From an uncultured beta proteobacterium (lineage in GTDB: Bacteria > Pseudomonadota > Gammaproteobacteria > Burkholderiales > Burkholderiaceae_C): DNA of 47,122 bases. The translations under genes and the position numbers were made by a program. Of the stretch, positions 7,507-14,080 are shown in pieces. The notes under the pieces are model-generated. The model worked only from the letters and a program-made list of their open reading frames with translations, did not search any database and was not told the DNA's origin. The stretch spans positions 1 to 47,122 of the forward strand of contig CAIQOO010000202.1 of NCBI GenBank assembly GCA_903873485.1, given 5' to 3'. Every line of letters starts with the position of its first letter. Within the stretch, counting starts at the first letter, position 1.

Positions 7507-7915
7507 TGAAGGGGTTCACGATGGTGAACTGACCTCGCAGCACCCGACCATGCTGCATGTCTTCGCTATACAAAGTGGCACAACCGGCATCCAAGGCTGC
7601 GGCAACGATCAGGCTATCCCAGTAGCTAAAACCGCCGTCTTGTCGCAATTGGGAGGCTAAAACGTGTTGCACCACATTCGAGTGGATGACTTCACACGCT
7701 AACAACCAATCCGTTAACAGCAGTTGCAACTCTGACTCTGTTCGCCCCGATTTTTTGACCAGGTTAAAGCAGGTTTCACGAACAACTTGCGAGCTAATCA
7801 CAGGACACTCAAGCGCCAAAACAAAGCTCGCTGCGCGTTGATGTCTTGTGTCGAGCGGATTTTGAACAAACGCATACAGCCAAATGTTGCTATCCACAAA
7901 CACATTAGCGGGCAT
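7499..7915 (-). CDS. PIN-domain toxin (VapC-like), copy next to hsdR
   Basis: This is a 138-residue PIN ribonuclease with FVDSNIWLY (catalytic Asp8), a central conserved acid (VVRETCFNL), and the C-terminal SYWDSLIVAAALDAGC and LYSEDMQHG motifs that carry the remaining metal ligands. Such proteins cleave RNA and are held in check by a co-transcribed antitoxin. The start overlaps the antitoxin gene by 11 bp and the stop overlaps the hsdR start by 8 bp, so toxin and restriction nuclease are translated from one message. It is paralogous to the PIN gene at 8515-8943. The last third is very similar and the first half clearly diverged. Confidence 0.9.
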   Translation of the reverse strand: MPANVFVDSNIWLYAFVQNPLDTRHQRAASFVLALECPVISSQVVRETCFNLVKKSGRTESELQLLLTDWLLACEVIHSNVVQHVLASQLRQDGGFSYWDSLIVAAALDAGCATLYSEDMQHGRVLRGQFTIVNPFND

Positions 7916-8120
7916 TGGCTTCGTCCCTCGTAAACGGTTTGAAATTGGGAACCACTACAGGGTCGCTAATCCAATGCACAAGCGATGTTTGAGCTAACGT
8001 GGGTGCTGGTTTTTGCACTGCCCGATTGCGTTGCACCAAAAATTCAACAAAATCAAACACTTCTGCTTGCTTGTCCTTTGGCAAAACCTGCATACTGCTA
8101 ATCAGATCAGCGTAACCCAT
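7905..8120 (-). CDS. antitoxin (DUF2281-like), partner of the hsdR-proximal PIN toxin
   Basis: This 71-residue protein has an N-terminal helical part (MGYADLISSMQVLPKDKQAEVFDFVEFL) typical of DUF2281-like antitoxins. A linker follows, then a C-terminal toxin-binding tail ending VPNFKPFTRDEANAR. An unusually strong ribosome-binding site (aggagg) lies 6 bp before the ATG and is conserved in the paralogue at 8933-9148. The two proteins have the same length, the same ends and the same 11-bp overlap with their PIN partner. Confidence 0.85.
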   Translation of the reverse strand: MGYADLISSMQVLPKDKQAEVFDFVEFLVQRNRAVQKPAPTLAQTSLVHWISDPVVVPNFKPFTRDEANAR

Positions 8121-8173
8121 GAAAACCTCCTGGTGAATTGGTGCGGGCAGTGGGCATTGTCATATTTTGTCGC

Positions 8174-8464
8174 CTAAACCGGCTGCGCCGCCGCAATCAC
8201 TTGGCCGCGAAACTTGGCAGGCAAACCGTTAGGTGTCAGCACATCAACCGCAATGCCCAACAATTGATTGAGCTCGTATCGGATGGCGGCAATGTCCATC
8301 ATCGTGGTCTGCTTTGTGGGTTCGACCAGAATGTCCAGATCGCTGTCCTCGGTGTCGTCACCATGAACCACCGAGCCGAACACCCGCACGTTGGTGACGC
8401 GATGGCGCAGGGCAATGGCCCGAATGGCTTCGCGGTGGGTACTCAAGGCAAGGGATGGGCGCAT
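8174..8464 (-). CDS. MNT-type minimal nucleotidyltransferase
   Basis: This 96-residue protein has the nucleotidyltransferase signature GS at 30-31 followed by SDLDILVE at 41-48 (metal-binding Asp42 and Asp44). It matches the MNT family, antitoxins that usually inactivate a HEPN ribonuclease by adding nucleotides. No HEPN gene lies next to it; the neighbours are PIN modules. Its ribosome-binding site (aaggag) is inside a decayed copy of the hsdS 3' end directly upstream. It may be an orphan antitoxin captured by the island, or act with a HEPN partner elsewhere. Confidence 0.88.
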   Translation of the reverse strand: MRPSLALSTHREAIRAIALRHRVTNVRVFGSVVHGDDTEDSDLDILVEPTKQTTMMDIAAIRYELNQLLGIAVDVLTPNGLPAKFRGQVIAAAQPV

Positions 8465-8509
8465 TTAAAGTTCTCCTTGGAAAGCGCGCTACTGGAGCGA
8501 AGCGAAAAG
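8465..8509 (-). pseudogene. fossil of the hsdS 3' end
   Basis: Read on the minus strand, this gives L-F-A-S-L-Q-stop-R-A-F-Q-G-E-L-stop. The intact hsdS at 9226 ends L-F-A-S-L-Q-H-R-A-F-R-G-E-L-stop. The 42 nucleotides differ at eight places (about 81% identical). The His codon has become TAG. It lies between the second PIN gene and the nucleotidyltransferase gene and contains the latter's ribosome-binding site. It marks the edge of a tandem duplication. Confidence 0.7.
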
Positions 8510-8514
8510 GGTAG

Positions 8515-8943
8515 TCAGGCGGCTTGAAAGGGATTGACGATGGTGAGTTGACCGCGCAGCACACGGCCATGTTGCATGTCCTCACTGAACAAGGTGGTGC
8601 AACCAGCATCCAGCGCAGCGGCCACAATCAGACTGTCCCAGTAGCTGAAATCACCGCTCTGACGCAAGCCTGAGGCCAGCAAAAATTGTTCGGCGTTGCT
8701 TGAAACGACATCACAGTTTCTGTACCACGCCAGCACATAGGTCTGGATGGCTGCTTCCTTGATGCGCGATTTCTTTAGCAAGTTGCAACACACATCCCGA
8801 ATGACTTGCGAATTCACCTTCGGGCGCGGTAAGCCAAGCAAAAAAGCCTTTGCTTTTGCATATCGAATATCGCCCGCAGCATCATCAGACTGCGCCATGG
8901 CGTACAGCCAGATATTGCTATCCACAAAAGCGCTATCTCTCAT
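8515..8943 (-). CDS. PIN-domain toxin (VapC-like), copy next to hsdS
   Basis: This 142-residue PIN protein has the same architecture as the copy at 7499-7915: AFVDSNIWLYA at the start (catalytic Asp), VIRDVCCNLLKKS in the middle, and FSYWDSLIVAAALDAGC and LFSEDMQHGRVLRGQ at the end. The C-terminal 50 residues are almost identical between the copies, whereas residues 15-60 are divergent and include a short insertion. That pattern suggests partial gene conversion or strong constraint at the 3' end. It starts 11 bp inside its antitoxin gene. Confidence 0.9.
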   Translation of the reverse strand: MRDSAFVDSNIWLYAMAQSDDAAGDIRYAKAKAFLLGLPRPKVNSQVIRDVCCNLLKKSRIKEAAIQTYVLAWYRNCDVVSSNAEQFLLASGLRQSGDFSYWDSLIVAAALDAGCTTLFSEDMQHGRVLRGQLTIVNPFQAA

Positions 8944-9148
8944 TGGCTTCGTCCCTGCTGAGTGGCACGAAGTTGGGTATTCGGATGGGATTTTTCAGAA
9001 GTTCGGCCCACGATGTTTCCCCCAATGTCGTGGCGAGCTTTGTGGCAGCTTGATTGCGTTGCTCTACGAACGCCAGAAAATCCAACACCTCAGCCCGCTT
9101 TTCTTCGGGCAAGGCTTGCAAACGGGGGACTAAATCAGCGTAACCCAT
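8933..9148 (-). CDS. antitoxin (DUF2281-like), partner of the hsdS-proximal PIN toxin
   Basis: This is a 71-residue paralogue of the antitoxin at 7905-8120. Both start MGYADL and end with a DEANxR motif. The middle (LGETSWAELLKNPIRIPNFVPL) is more divergent, which may give each antitoxin specificity for its own toxin. The 57 bp upstream of the start, including the aggagg ribosome-binding site, are also duplicated and about 85% identical. It follows hsdS by 77 bp. Confidence 0.85.
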   Translation of the reverse strand: MGYADLVPRLQALPEEKRAEVLDFLAFVEQRNQAATKLATTLGETSWAELLKNPIRIPNFVPLSRDEANER

Positions 9149-9225
9149 GAAAACCTCCTAGTGAATTGGCACGGACAGTGGCATTGTCATATTTTTCCGC
9201 ACAAAACGAATGCAGCGGACAACAT

Positions 9226-10380
9226 TCAAAGTTCGCCTCGGAAGGCGCGGTGTTGGAGGGAAGCGAACAGTCTATCCAGTTCCTGCAACGCGGCACGGTG
9301 GGTGGCTTTGAGGGCTTCGATGGACTGGATTCGAATAGCGAAGGCATTTTGCAGGTTAAGCGAAGGTAGGAGTATTTCAAACGAACCTAAAAGTTGTAGA
9401 TTCAGATTTTCCTGATTGCCGCCACGTCCCAACGCACGCAACTCTTCATACGCGAGCCGAATTTGGTGAAACATAAATGCCGGTAAAAAGTCTGGCGCTG
9501 GGTAAATTACGCCGCAGGCTTGGTTGCAGGTTGCTGGAACCTTCAAGAGTGCGCTGCGACCTCTAGTTTGGCCTTGGCCATACATCGCAACAATAATCGA
9601 GTCCACCGGATGCAGTTTTCCTCTAATCGCCTTGAAGCCTGCTTCAGTTATCTTTTCTTCTGTGGACCAAATATTTTCTCCGGTGACCTCAGTGGTTTTC
9701 ACCCAAGGAATTGCACCACCGTAATAGTCATCTCCAGTTCGGCTTGGCGTACTTCCGGTTGAAATTTTCGCAACGCTTGCGATTGGGAGCTTTGGCAGTT
9801 TTTTCGGATTACTTGTGGTGTCCCCAAACATTTCAATGAAAATCGACTGCGTGAGGCTGTCGAGTTGCGCCAAGGCTTCCCGGCGCTTGGCTCTGAGCGC
9901 ATCGGCTTGGTCCAGGATGGCGGCGATGCGGCGTTGTTCGGGGAGGGGTGGCAGGGGAACTTGAAATTCCCAAAAATCGCTCATCACCATTCTGGGCATT
10001 TTTGCACCGGCCACAGTCGCAGTTGCAAAACTCAAAAATTCCTGTGACCGCAAAAAATAAGCCAAATATTCAGGGAGAACTTCATCCGAATTGCAACGTA
10101 TCGGAACCAATTCTGTAGTCGCAAAGCCCGCCTCGTTCGTCACGACGACCTTGTTCAGATAGGGACGAAGTTTTGAATACAAGACCGTTTTTGCCGCAAA
10201 TCCGAAAGTGGACGGCCCCAGCTTTTCCAGGCTGACGTTGACCTTTTCAATAATCCGACCAGTATGCGACTCAATCTGGTCTAAGTTCAGGTTCCAAACC
10301 TCCCCTTCTGAGGGCTGAGGTTTCACCTTGGCAGCAGTAGCAATAAGCGTGCGAATTGCCCGCCTGGGCCACCCACTCAC
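9226..10380 (-). CDS. hsdS: type I restriction-modification specificity subunit
   Basis: HsdS selects the DNA target of the HsdM methylase and HsdR nuclease. The 384-residue protein has two target-recognition domains. The first (about 1-150) ends in the conserved dimerisation helix with LPPLPEQRRIAAILDQADAL. The second (about 190-345) contains STGSTPSR and AMYGQGQTRGRSALL. A closing helix (LQELDRLFASLQHRAFRGEL) follows. Length and both domains look complete. GTG 10380 overlaps the stop of an upstream open frame as GTGA. It is separated from hsdM by a toxin-antitoxin pair, an unusual gene order. Confidence 0.93.
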   Translation of the reverse strand: MSGWPRRAIRTLIATAAKVKPQPSEGEVWNLNLDQIESHTGRIIEKVNVSLEKLGPSTFGFAAKTVLYSKLRPYLNKVVVTNEAGFATTELVPIRCNSDEVLPEYLAYFLRSQEFLSFATATVAGAKMPRMVMSDFWEFQVPLPPLPEQRRIAAILDQADALRAKRREALAQLDSLTQSIFIEMFGDTTSNPKKLPKLPIASVAKISTGSTPSRTGDDYYGGAIPWVKTTEVTGENIWSTEEKITEAGFKAIRGKLHPVDSIIVAMYGQGQTRGRSALLKVPATCNQACGVIYPAPDFLPAFMFHQIRLAYEELRALGRGGNQENLNLQLLGSFEILLPSLNLQNAFAIRIQSIEALKATHRAALQELDRLFASLQHRAFRGEL

Positions 10381-10620
10381 GTCAACTTCCCCTCAAACTC
10401 ACCGCTCTGCCCCAAACCCGGGTTGTTGGGGTCAGAGTCCAAAATGCCCCGTCCTTCGTCCGGCCCTGCGGGTGCTGCGCAGGCATATTGGCATCCGACC
10501 CCAAAAACCCTAGACCTGATTGTCGGGGTGGCGCAGTGAAATCCAACAGCCGGGATACTACAGTGTTGATAGCTGCCAGCGCAAGCAGGACGGGGGCTAG
10601 AAGCCGATTTGGCTTGTAAC
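10377..10620 (-). other. gap between toxin and hsdS with a gene fossil and REP-like motifs
   Basis: The minus strand carries an open frame ending S-D-P-N-N-P-G-L-G-Q-S-G-E-F-E-G-K-L-T-stop, and its TGA overlaps the hsdS GTG. It has no ATG and only a TTG inside, so it looks like the 3' fragment of a gene that once preceded hsdS. The same stretch has ttggggtcagagtccaaaat and an inverted ggcatccgaccccaaaa. These resemble the ggggtcagagt motifs near REP-associated transposases, as known from other genomes. A dispersed-repeat copy occupies 10561-10610. Confidence 0.4.
10561..10610 (+). repeat. dispersed Comamonadaceae-type repeat, copy 4
   Basis: This reads gttgatagctgccagcgcaa, then gcaggacgggggctagaagccgattt. 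It lies just downstream of the RelE/ParE toxin stop. It shows that the repeat family has also entered the restriction island. Confidence 0.65.
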
Positions 10621-10905
10621 TCATGGGTATTGCCGGGCGGTGTGCAGCAGGTTCAAAACGGTGACGGTGGTGTCGGTTTGCTGTAGCACCACCATGTAAT
10701 GCAGATGCACCACCAGCTCCAGCGTGCCGGGCTTGCGGCCTTTGCGGCGCGGAAAATTGGGGTCGGTCAGGCTGTCCACCTGGTCTTCGATGTGCAACAG
10801 CAGGGTCAACGCCGCATCGGGGTTGTCTTGTTCAATGTACTCACCTACCGCCACCAGGTCATGGTCATAGCGCGGCGTGCGAATAACGGTTAGTACGCGA
10901 TTCAT
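10621..10905 (-). CDS. RelE/ParE-family toxin
   Basis: This 94-residue protein has the compact ParE/RelE fold pattern: VIRTPRYDHDLVAVGEYIEQDNPDAALTLL (helical hairpin), then LTDPNFPRRKGRKPGTLELVVHLHYMVVLQQ and TVTVLNLLHTARQYP, the usual Leu-His-x-Ala-Arg-x-x-P C-terminus. Family members cleave mRNA or poison gyrase; which applies here cannot be told. The ATG at 10905 overlaps the antitoxin TGA as ATGA, so the pair is translationally coupled. It sits between hsdM and hsdS. Confidence 0.9.
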   Translation of the reverse strand: MNRVLTVIRTPRYDHDLVAVGEYIEQDNPDAALTLLLHIEDQVDSLTDPNFPRRKGRKPGTLELVVHLHYMVVLQQTDTTVTVLNLLHTARQYP

Positions 10906-11369
10906 ACCGTTTTTTCGCGACTGAAGCGGGCAATGATTTCCGCACGTCGCACGGCCCATTCTTGCGGCGTATAGGGTTTGTTGGTACCGTCTTTGACGCC
11001 ATCGATCGAAGCTTGCACCTTGGCATCAAACCAGCGGTCGTAATCGGCCTGAATCTGAGCGGCTTCGTGCGTGGCTTTCAGGGCGGCGCTGCGGTCGGGG
11101 CGGGTGGTTTTCTCTAGCGCGCTGTCTTCGGGCCGCCACCCGGTGGTATCCATGCGGCATTCATTCCAGCCGATGCTGCGCAGCACAGACAGGGCTTTGC
11201 GCGGGTCGGCAAAGCGCCGGGCTTGTTTACGCGAAGTGACCAGAATGGCCTCGTCGTGCAGGGTTTGCACGCTGACCACAAAGGCCGCACCGTCGCCGCG
11301 CAGGGTGATGCCGGTCACGCCGCCGGCCAGGGTGGTGGCTTTGAGTTGCTCAAGGTTCAGGGTTTGCAT
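10902..11369 (-). CDS. probable antitoxin of the RelE/ParE pair
   Basis: This 155-residue protein is directly upstream of, and coupled to, the toxin by an ATGA overlap. Residues 1-70 are predicted mixed alpha/beta (LNLEQLKATTLAGGVTGITLRGDGAAFVVSVQT); residues 80-155 are charged and helical (SAALKATHEAAQIQADYDRWFDAKVQASIDGVKDG). I infer antitoxin function from position and the toxin-binding-like helical tail. The N-terminal part is not a classical antitoxin DNA-binding domain that I can name. It is longer than typical ParD or RelB proteins (about 80-100 residues). Confidence 0.7.
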   Translation of the reverse strand: MQTLNLEQLKATTLAGGVTGITLRGDGAAFVVSVQTLHDEAILVTSRKQARRFADPRKALSVLRSIGWNECRMDTTGWRPEDSALEKTTRPDRSAALKATHEAAQIQADYDRWFDAKVQASIDGVKDGTNKPYTPQEWAVRRAEIIARFSREKTV

Positions 11370-11459
11370 GGCGGTGTCTTTGAAAAAGAAGGGCTGTGGG
11401 CGTGCAGTCTAACTATTTAGCGCGAATCAGGCAATTGTTGTTTGATATTTGCCAAGCTC

Positions 11460-13040
11460 TTATTCGGCTTTTTCCAGCAGTGCTTCCAGCGCTTTCATGC
11501 CGCTGGCGATTTCTGCTTCCAGCATGGCCAGCTTTTTCAAAATGGCCTTCGGCGGCAGATGCTCACTGACCGCATGCACCACTTCCTTGTAGCGGTTGAT
11601 GGACAGGTCGTAGTCATTGCCCACAATGTCGCCTTTGGGCACGCAAAAGCTCTGGTCGGTGCGGTCACGTTCCAGCTCGGCACCGTCCCGCTGCGCCCAA
11701 CGCATCAGTACATCGGGCAGGTTGTTCTTTTCATGCTCTGCGTTTGATAGCTGACTGCGCCCGTCCCGTATGGGCTGGAGGCCTAATTTATCCTCAGTCA
11801 GCAGCGGTTGGCGTTTGTCGTCCAGACTCCAGCCATCGGCCTTCATGTCGTAAAACCAGACGTTGTCGGTGCCGCCCGAGTTGGTCTTGGTAAAAATCAG
11901 AATCGCCGTCGAGACCCCGGCATAGGGCTTGAACGCGCCCGAAGGCAGCGAGACGACGGCATCGAGCTTTTGCTCTTCCACAATCATGCGACGCAACTCC
12001 TTGTGCGCCTTGCTGGAGCCAAACAACACGCCATCAGGCACGATGACGGCTGCGCGGCCACCGGCTTTCAGCAGGCGCAGAAACAGCGCCAGGAACAACA
12101 ATTCGGTCTTTTTGGTCTTGACCATGGCTTGCAGGTCTTTGGCAATGCTCTCGTAGTCAAGTGAACCGGCAAACGGCGGATTGGCCAGCAGCAGCGAGTA
12201 GCGGCCCGCGTCACCGGCATGGTCTTGCGCCAGCGAGTCCTGGTAGCGGATGTCGGGGTTATCGACACCGTGCAGCGCCATGTTCATGCTGCCAATGCGC
12301 AGCATGGTGTTGTCAAAGTCGTAGCCGTGGAACAGACGCGAGTGGAAATGCTGACGCGCCACTGCATCGCGCAGGATTTCAGGGTGCCTGGCACGCAGGT
12401 ATTCACCGACGGCCACCAAAAAGCCGCAAGTGCCACAGGCCGGGTCGCACACCACATCTTTGGCGGTGGGTGCCATCATGGCCACCATCAGGGCAATGAT
12501 GTGACGCGGTGTACGGAACTGGCCGTTTTGGCCGGCACTGGCAATCTTGCCCAGCATGTATTCGTACAGGTCGCCCTTGGTGTCGCGCTCGTCCATCGGC
12601 ACATCGCCCAGCAGGTCCACCACCTTGGCCAGCAGCGCCGGGGTCGGGATGGTGAAGCGGGCATCCTTCATGTGCTGGGCATAAGTGGAGCCATCACCGC
12701 CCGCGCCGGAGCTGCCGCCGACACCGGTGCGCAGGAACGGAAACACATGTTCCCCCACCACGGTGTACATCTCGGACGGGGTAAAGTTCTTGAAACGCGA
12801 CCAGCGTAGGTCGTTGTAAGGGCGCCCCTTGGCATCCCGACCATCGGGGAACAGGCGGCGCTCGATGGGCTTGCCCAGGCGCACTGCCTTGTTTTCTTCC
12901 AGGGTGTGCAAGTCGTCGAGGCGGCGCAGAAACAGCAGGTAGGTGATTTGCTCCATGACCTCCAGTGGGTTGGAGATGCCGCCAGTCCAGAACGAGTTCC
13001 AGATGGCGTCGATTTGGCTGCGTAGTTCGCCCGTGAGCAT
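11460..13040 (-). CDS. hsdM: type I restriction-modification methylase subunit
   Basis: HsdM transfers methyl groups from S-adenosylmethionine to adenine within the HsdS-defined target. The 526-residue protein has the N-terminal HsdM helical domain (MLTGELRSQIDAIW, MEQITYLLFLRRLDD), then QFRTPRHII. The AdoMet motif CDPACGTCGFL is at 198-208 and the catalytic NPPF at 287-290. The C-terminal coiled region (ILKKLAMLEAEIASGMKALEALLEKAE) packs against HsdS. ATG 13040 has aggaa 9 bp upstream. It is the first gene of the island in transcription order, 110 bp beyond hldA. All catalytic motifs are present. Confidence 0.95.
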   Translation of the reverse strand: MLTGELRSQIDAIWNSFWTGGISNPLEVMEQITYLLFLRRLDDLHTLEENKAVRLGKPIERRLFPDGRDAKGRPYNDLRWSRFKNFTPSEMYTVVGEHVFPFLRTGVGGSSGAGGDGSTYAQHMKDARFTIPTPALLAKVVDLLGDVPMDERDTKGDLYEYMLGKIASAGQNGQFRTPRHIIALMVAMMAPTAKDVVCDPACGTCGFLVAVGEYLRARHPEILRDAVARQHFHSRLFHGYDFDNTMLRIGSMNMALHGVDNPDIRYQDSLAQDHAGDAGRYSLLLANPPFAGSLDYESIAKDLQAMVKTKKTELLFLALFLRLLKAGGRAAVIVPDGVLFGSSKAHKELRRMIVEEQKLDAVVSLPSGAFKPYAGVSTAILIFTKTNSGGTDNVWFYDMKADGWSLDDKRQPLLTEDKLGLQPIRDGRSQLSNAEHEKNNLPDVLMRWAQRDGAELERDRTDQSFCVPKGDIVGNDYDLSINRYKEVVHAVSEHLPPKAILKKLAMLEAEIASGMKALEALLEKAE

Positions 13041-13094
13041 GTGGGTGGTTCCTGTGGTGGTGTTGCTACCTGGCTACATTTGCACCGGGTCGTT

Positions 13095-13154
13095 TTACAG
13101 GGCTGCCCCAATGAGAATGTTGGCGGGCGTAAATAGGGAGGTGAGCTTGGTCAT
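13095..13154 (-). pseudogene. 19-codon remnant coupled to the hldA stop
   Basis: An ATG at 13154 overlaps the hldA TGA as ATGA and opens a frame M-T-K-L-T-S-L-F-T-P-A-N-I-L-I-G-A-A-L before a TAA. The coupling and the start of a hydrophobic segment suggest the 5' remnant of a gene that once followed hldA and was broken when the restriction island arrived. It could also be chance. Confidence 0.3.
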
Positions 13155-14080
13155 GCAAACAACTCCTCATAAGAAACCGTGGCGGTGCCAAATTTGCCCA
13201 CCACCAGGCCGCCGGCCCGGTTTGCCAGCGGCAGGGCCGCGCGCAGGCTCATGCCGGCTGCCACCAGCGCGGCCATGGTGGCGATCACTGTGTCGCCGGC
13301 GCCGGTGACATCAAACACCTCGCGCGCTTGCGCGCTGACGCTGAGCTGGCCATCTGCATCAAACAGCGTCATGCCTTCTTCGCTGCGGGTCAGCAGAACC
13401 GCTTGCAAGCCCAGTTGCCGGCGCAGGTTTTGCACCTTGGCTTGCAGGCTGGCTTCATCCTGCCAGGCGCCAATGACTTGCTGCAACTCGGCCCGGTTGG
13501 GCGTGATCAGAGTGGCACCGTGGTAGCGCGAATAGTCGGCGCCTTTGGGGTCAATCAAGATCGGCTTGCCGACAGCGCGGGCGCGTTCAATCATGTCGCT
13601 GATGTGGGCCAGCCCGCCTTTGCCGTAATCGGAAAAAAGCACCGCATCATGGCGCGGCAGCAGTTCCATGAAGGTGGCACTTTGCGTGGCCAGCACCTCG
13701 GTTTTGGGGGTGTTCTCAAAGTCCAGCCGCAGCAACTGTTGCTGGCGCCCGATGACGCGCAGCTTGACGGTGGTTTTAAGCTGGGCATCATGGCCAAAAA
13801 AAGTCTGAATGCCGGTATGGGTGAGCAGCGCTTCGAGCTTGCGGCTGGCTTCGTCGTCACCCACCACCGTCAGCAAAGACGATTGGGCGCCGAGCGTGAC
13901 CAGGTTGTAGGCCACATTGGCAGCACCCCCGATGCGCTCATCTTCGCGCGTTACCCGGACCACCGGCACCGGGGCTTCCGGGCTGATGCGCTCCACTGCG
14001 CCATACCAGTAGCGGTCGAGCATCACGTCGCCTACCACCAGCACCCGGGCGGCCAAGAGCTTGTCTTTTGAAATCGTCAT
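13151..14080 (-). CDS. hldA: D-glycero-beta-D-manno-heptose-7-phosphate kinase (kinase domain only)
   Basis: This is a PfkB/ribokinase-family enzyme that phosphorylates heptose-7-phosphate in ADP-heptose synthesis. The 309-residue protein has VLVVGDVMLDRYWYG, RIGGAANVAYNL near the N-terminus, and the C-terminal PfkB signature FDVTGAGDTVIATMAALV with the catalytic Asp. It corresponds to the N-terminal half of E. coli HldE (477 residues). The nucleotidyltransferase half (HldC) is absent and must be encoded elsewhere. The start overlaps lapB as ATGA, so LPS synthesis and its regulator are coupled. Confidence 0.93.
   Translation of the reverse strand: MTISKDKLLAARVLVVGDVMLDRYWYGAVERISPEAPVPVVRVTREDERIGGAANVAYNLVTLGAQSSLLTVVGDDEASRKLEALLTHTGIQTFFGHDAQLKTTVKLRVIGRQQQLLRLDFENTPKTEVLATQSATFMELLPRHDAVLFSDYGKGGLAHISDMIERARAVGKPILIDPKGADYSRYHGATLITPNRAELQQVIGAWQDEASLQAKVQNLRRQLGLQAVLLTRSEEGMTLFDADGQLSVSAQAREVFDVTGAGDTVIATMAALVAAGMSLRAALPLANRAGGLVVGKFGTATVSYEELFA

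Noticed and set aside
10382..10624. 80-codon minus frame between the toxin and hsdS
   Set aside because: Most of it is repeat and REP-like sequence, and it starts inside the dispersed repeat. The other frame, ending at 10377, looks more like a gene remnant.
3757..13150. integrative element with integrase and att sites
   Set aside because: No integrase, recombinase or tRNA-end duplication is visible at the island borders.
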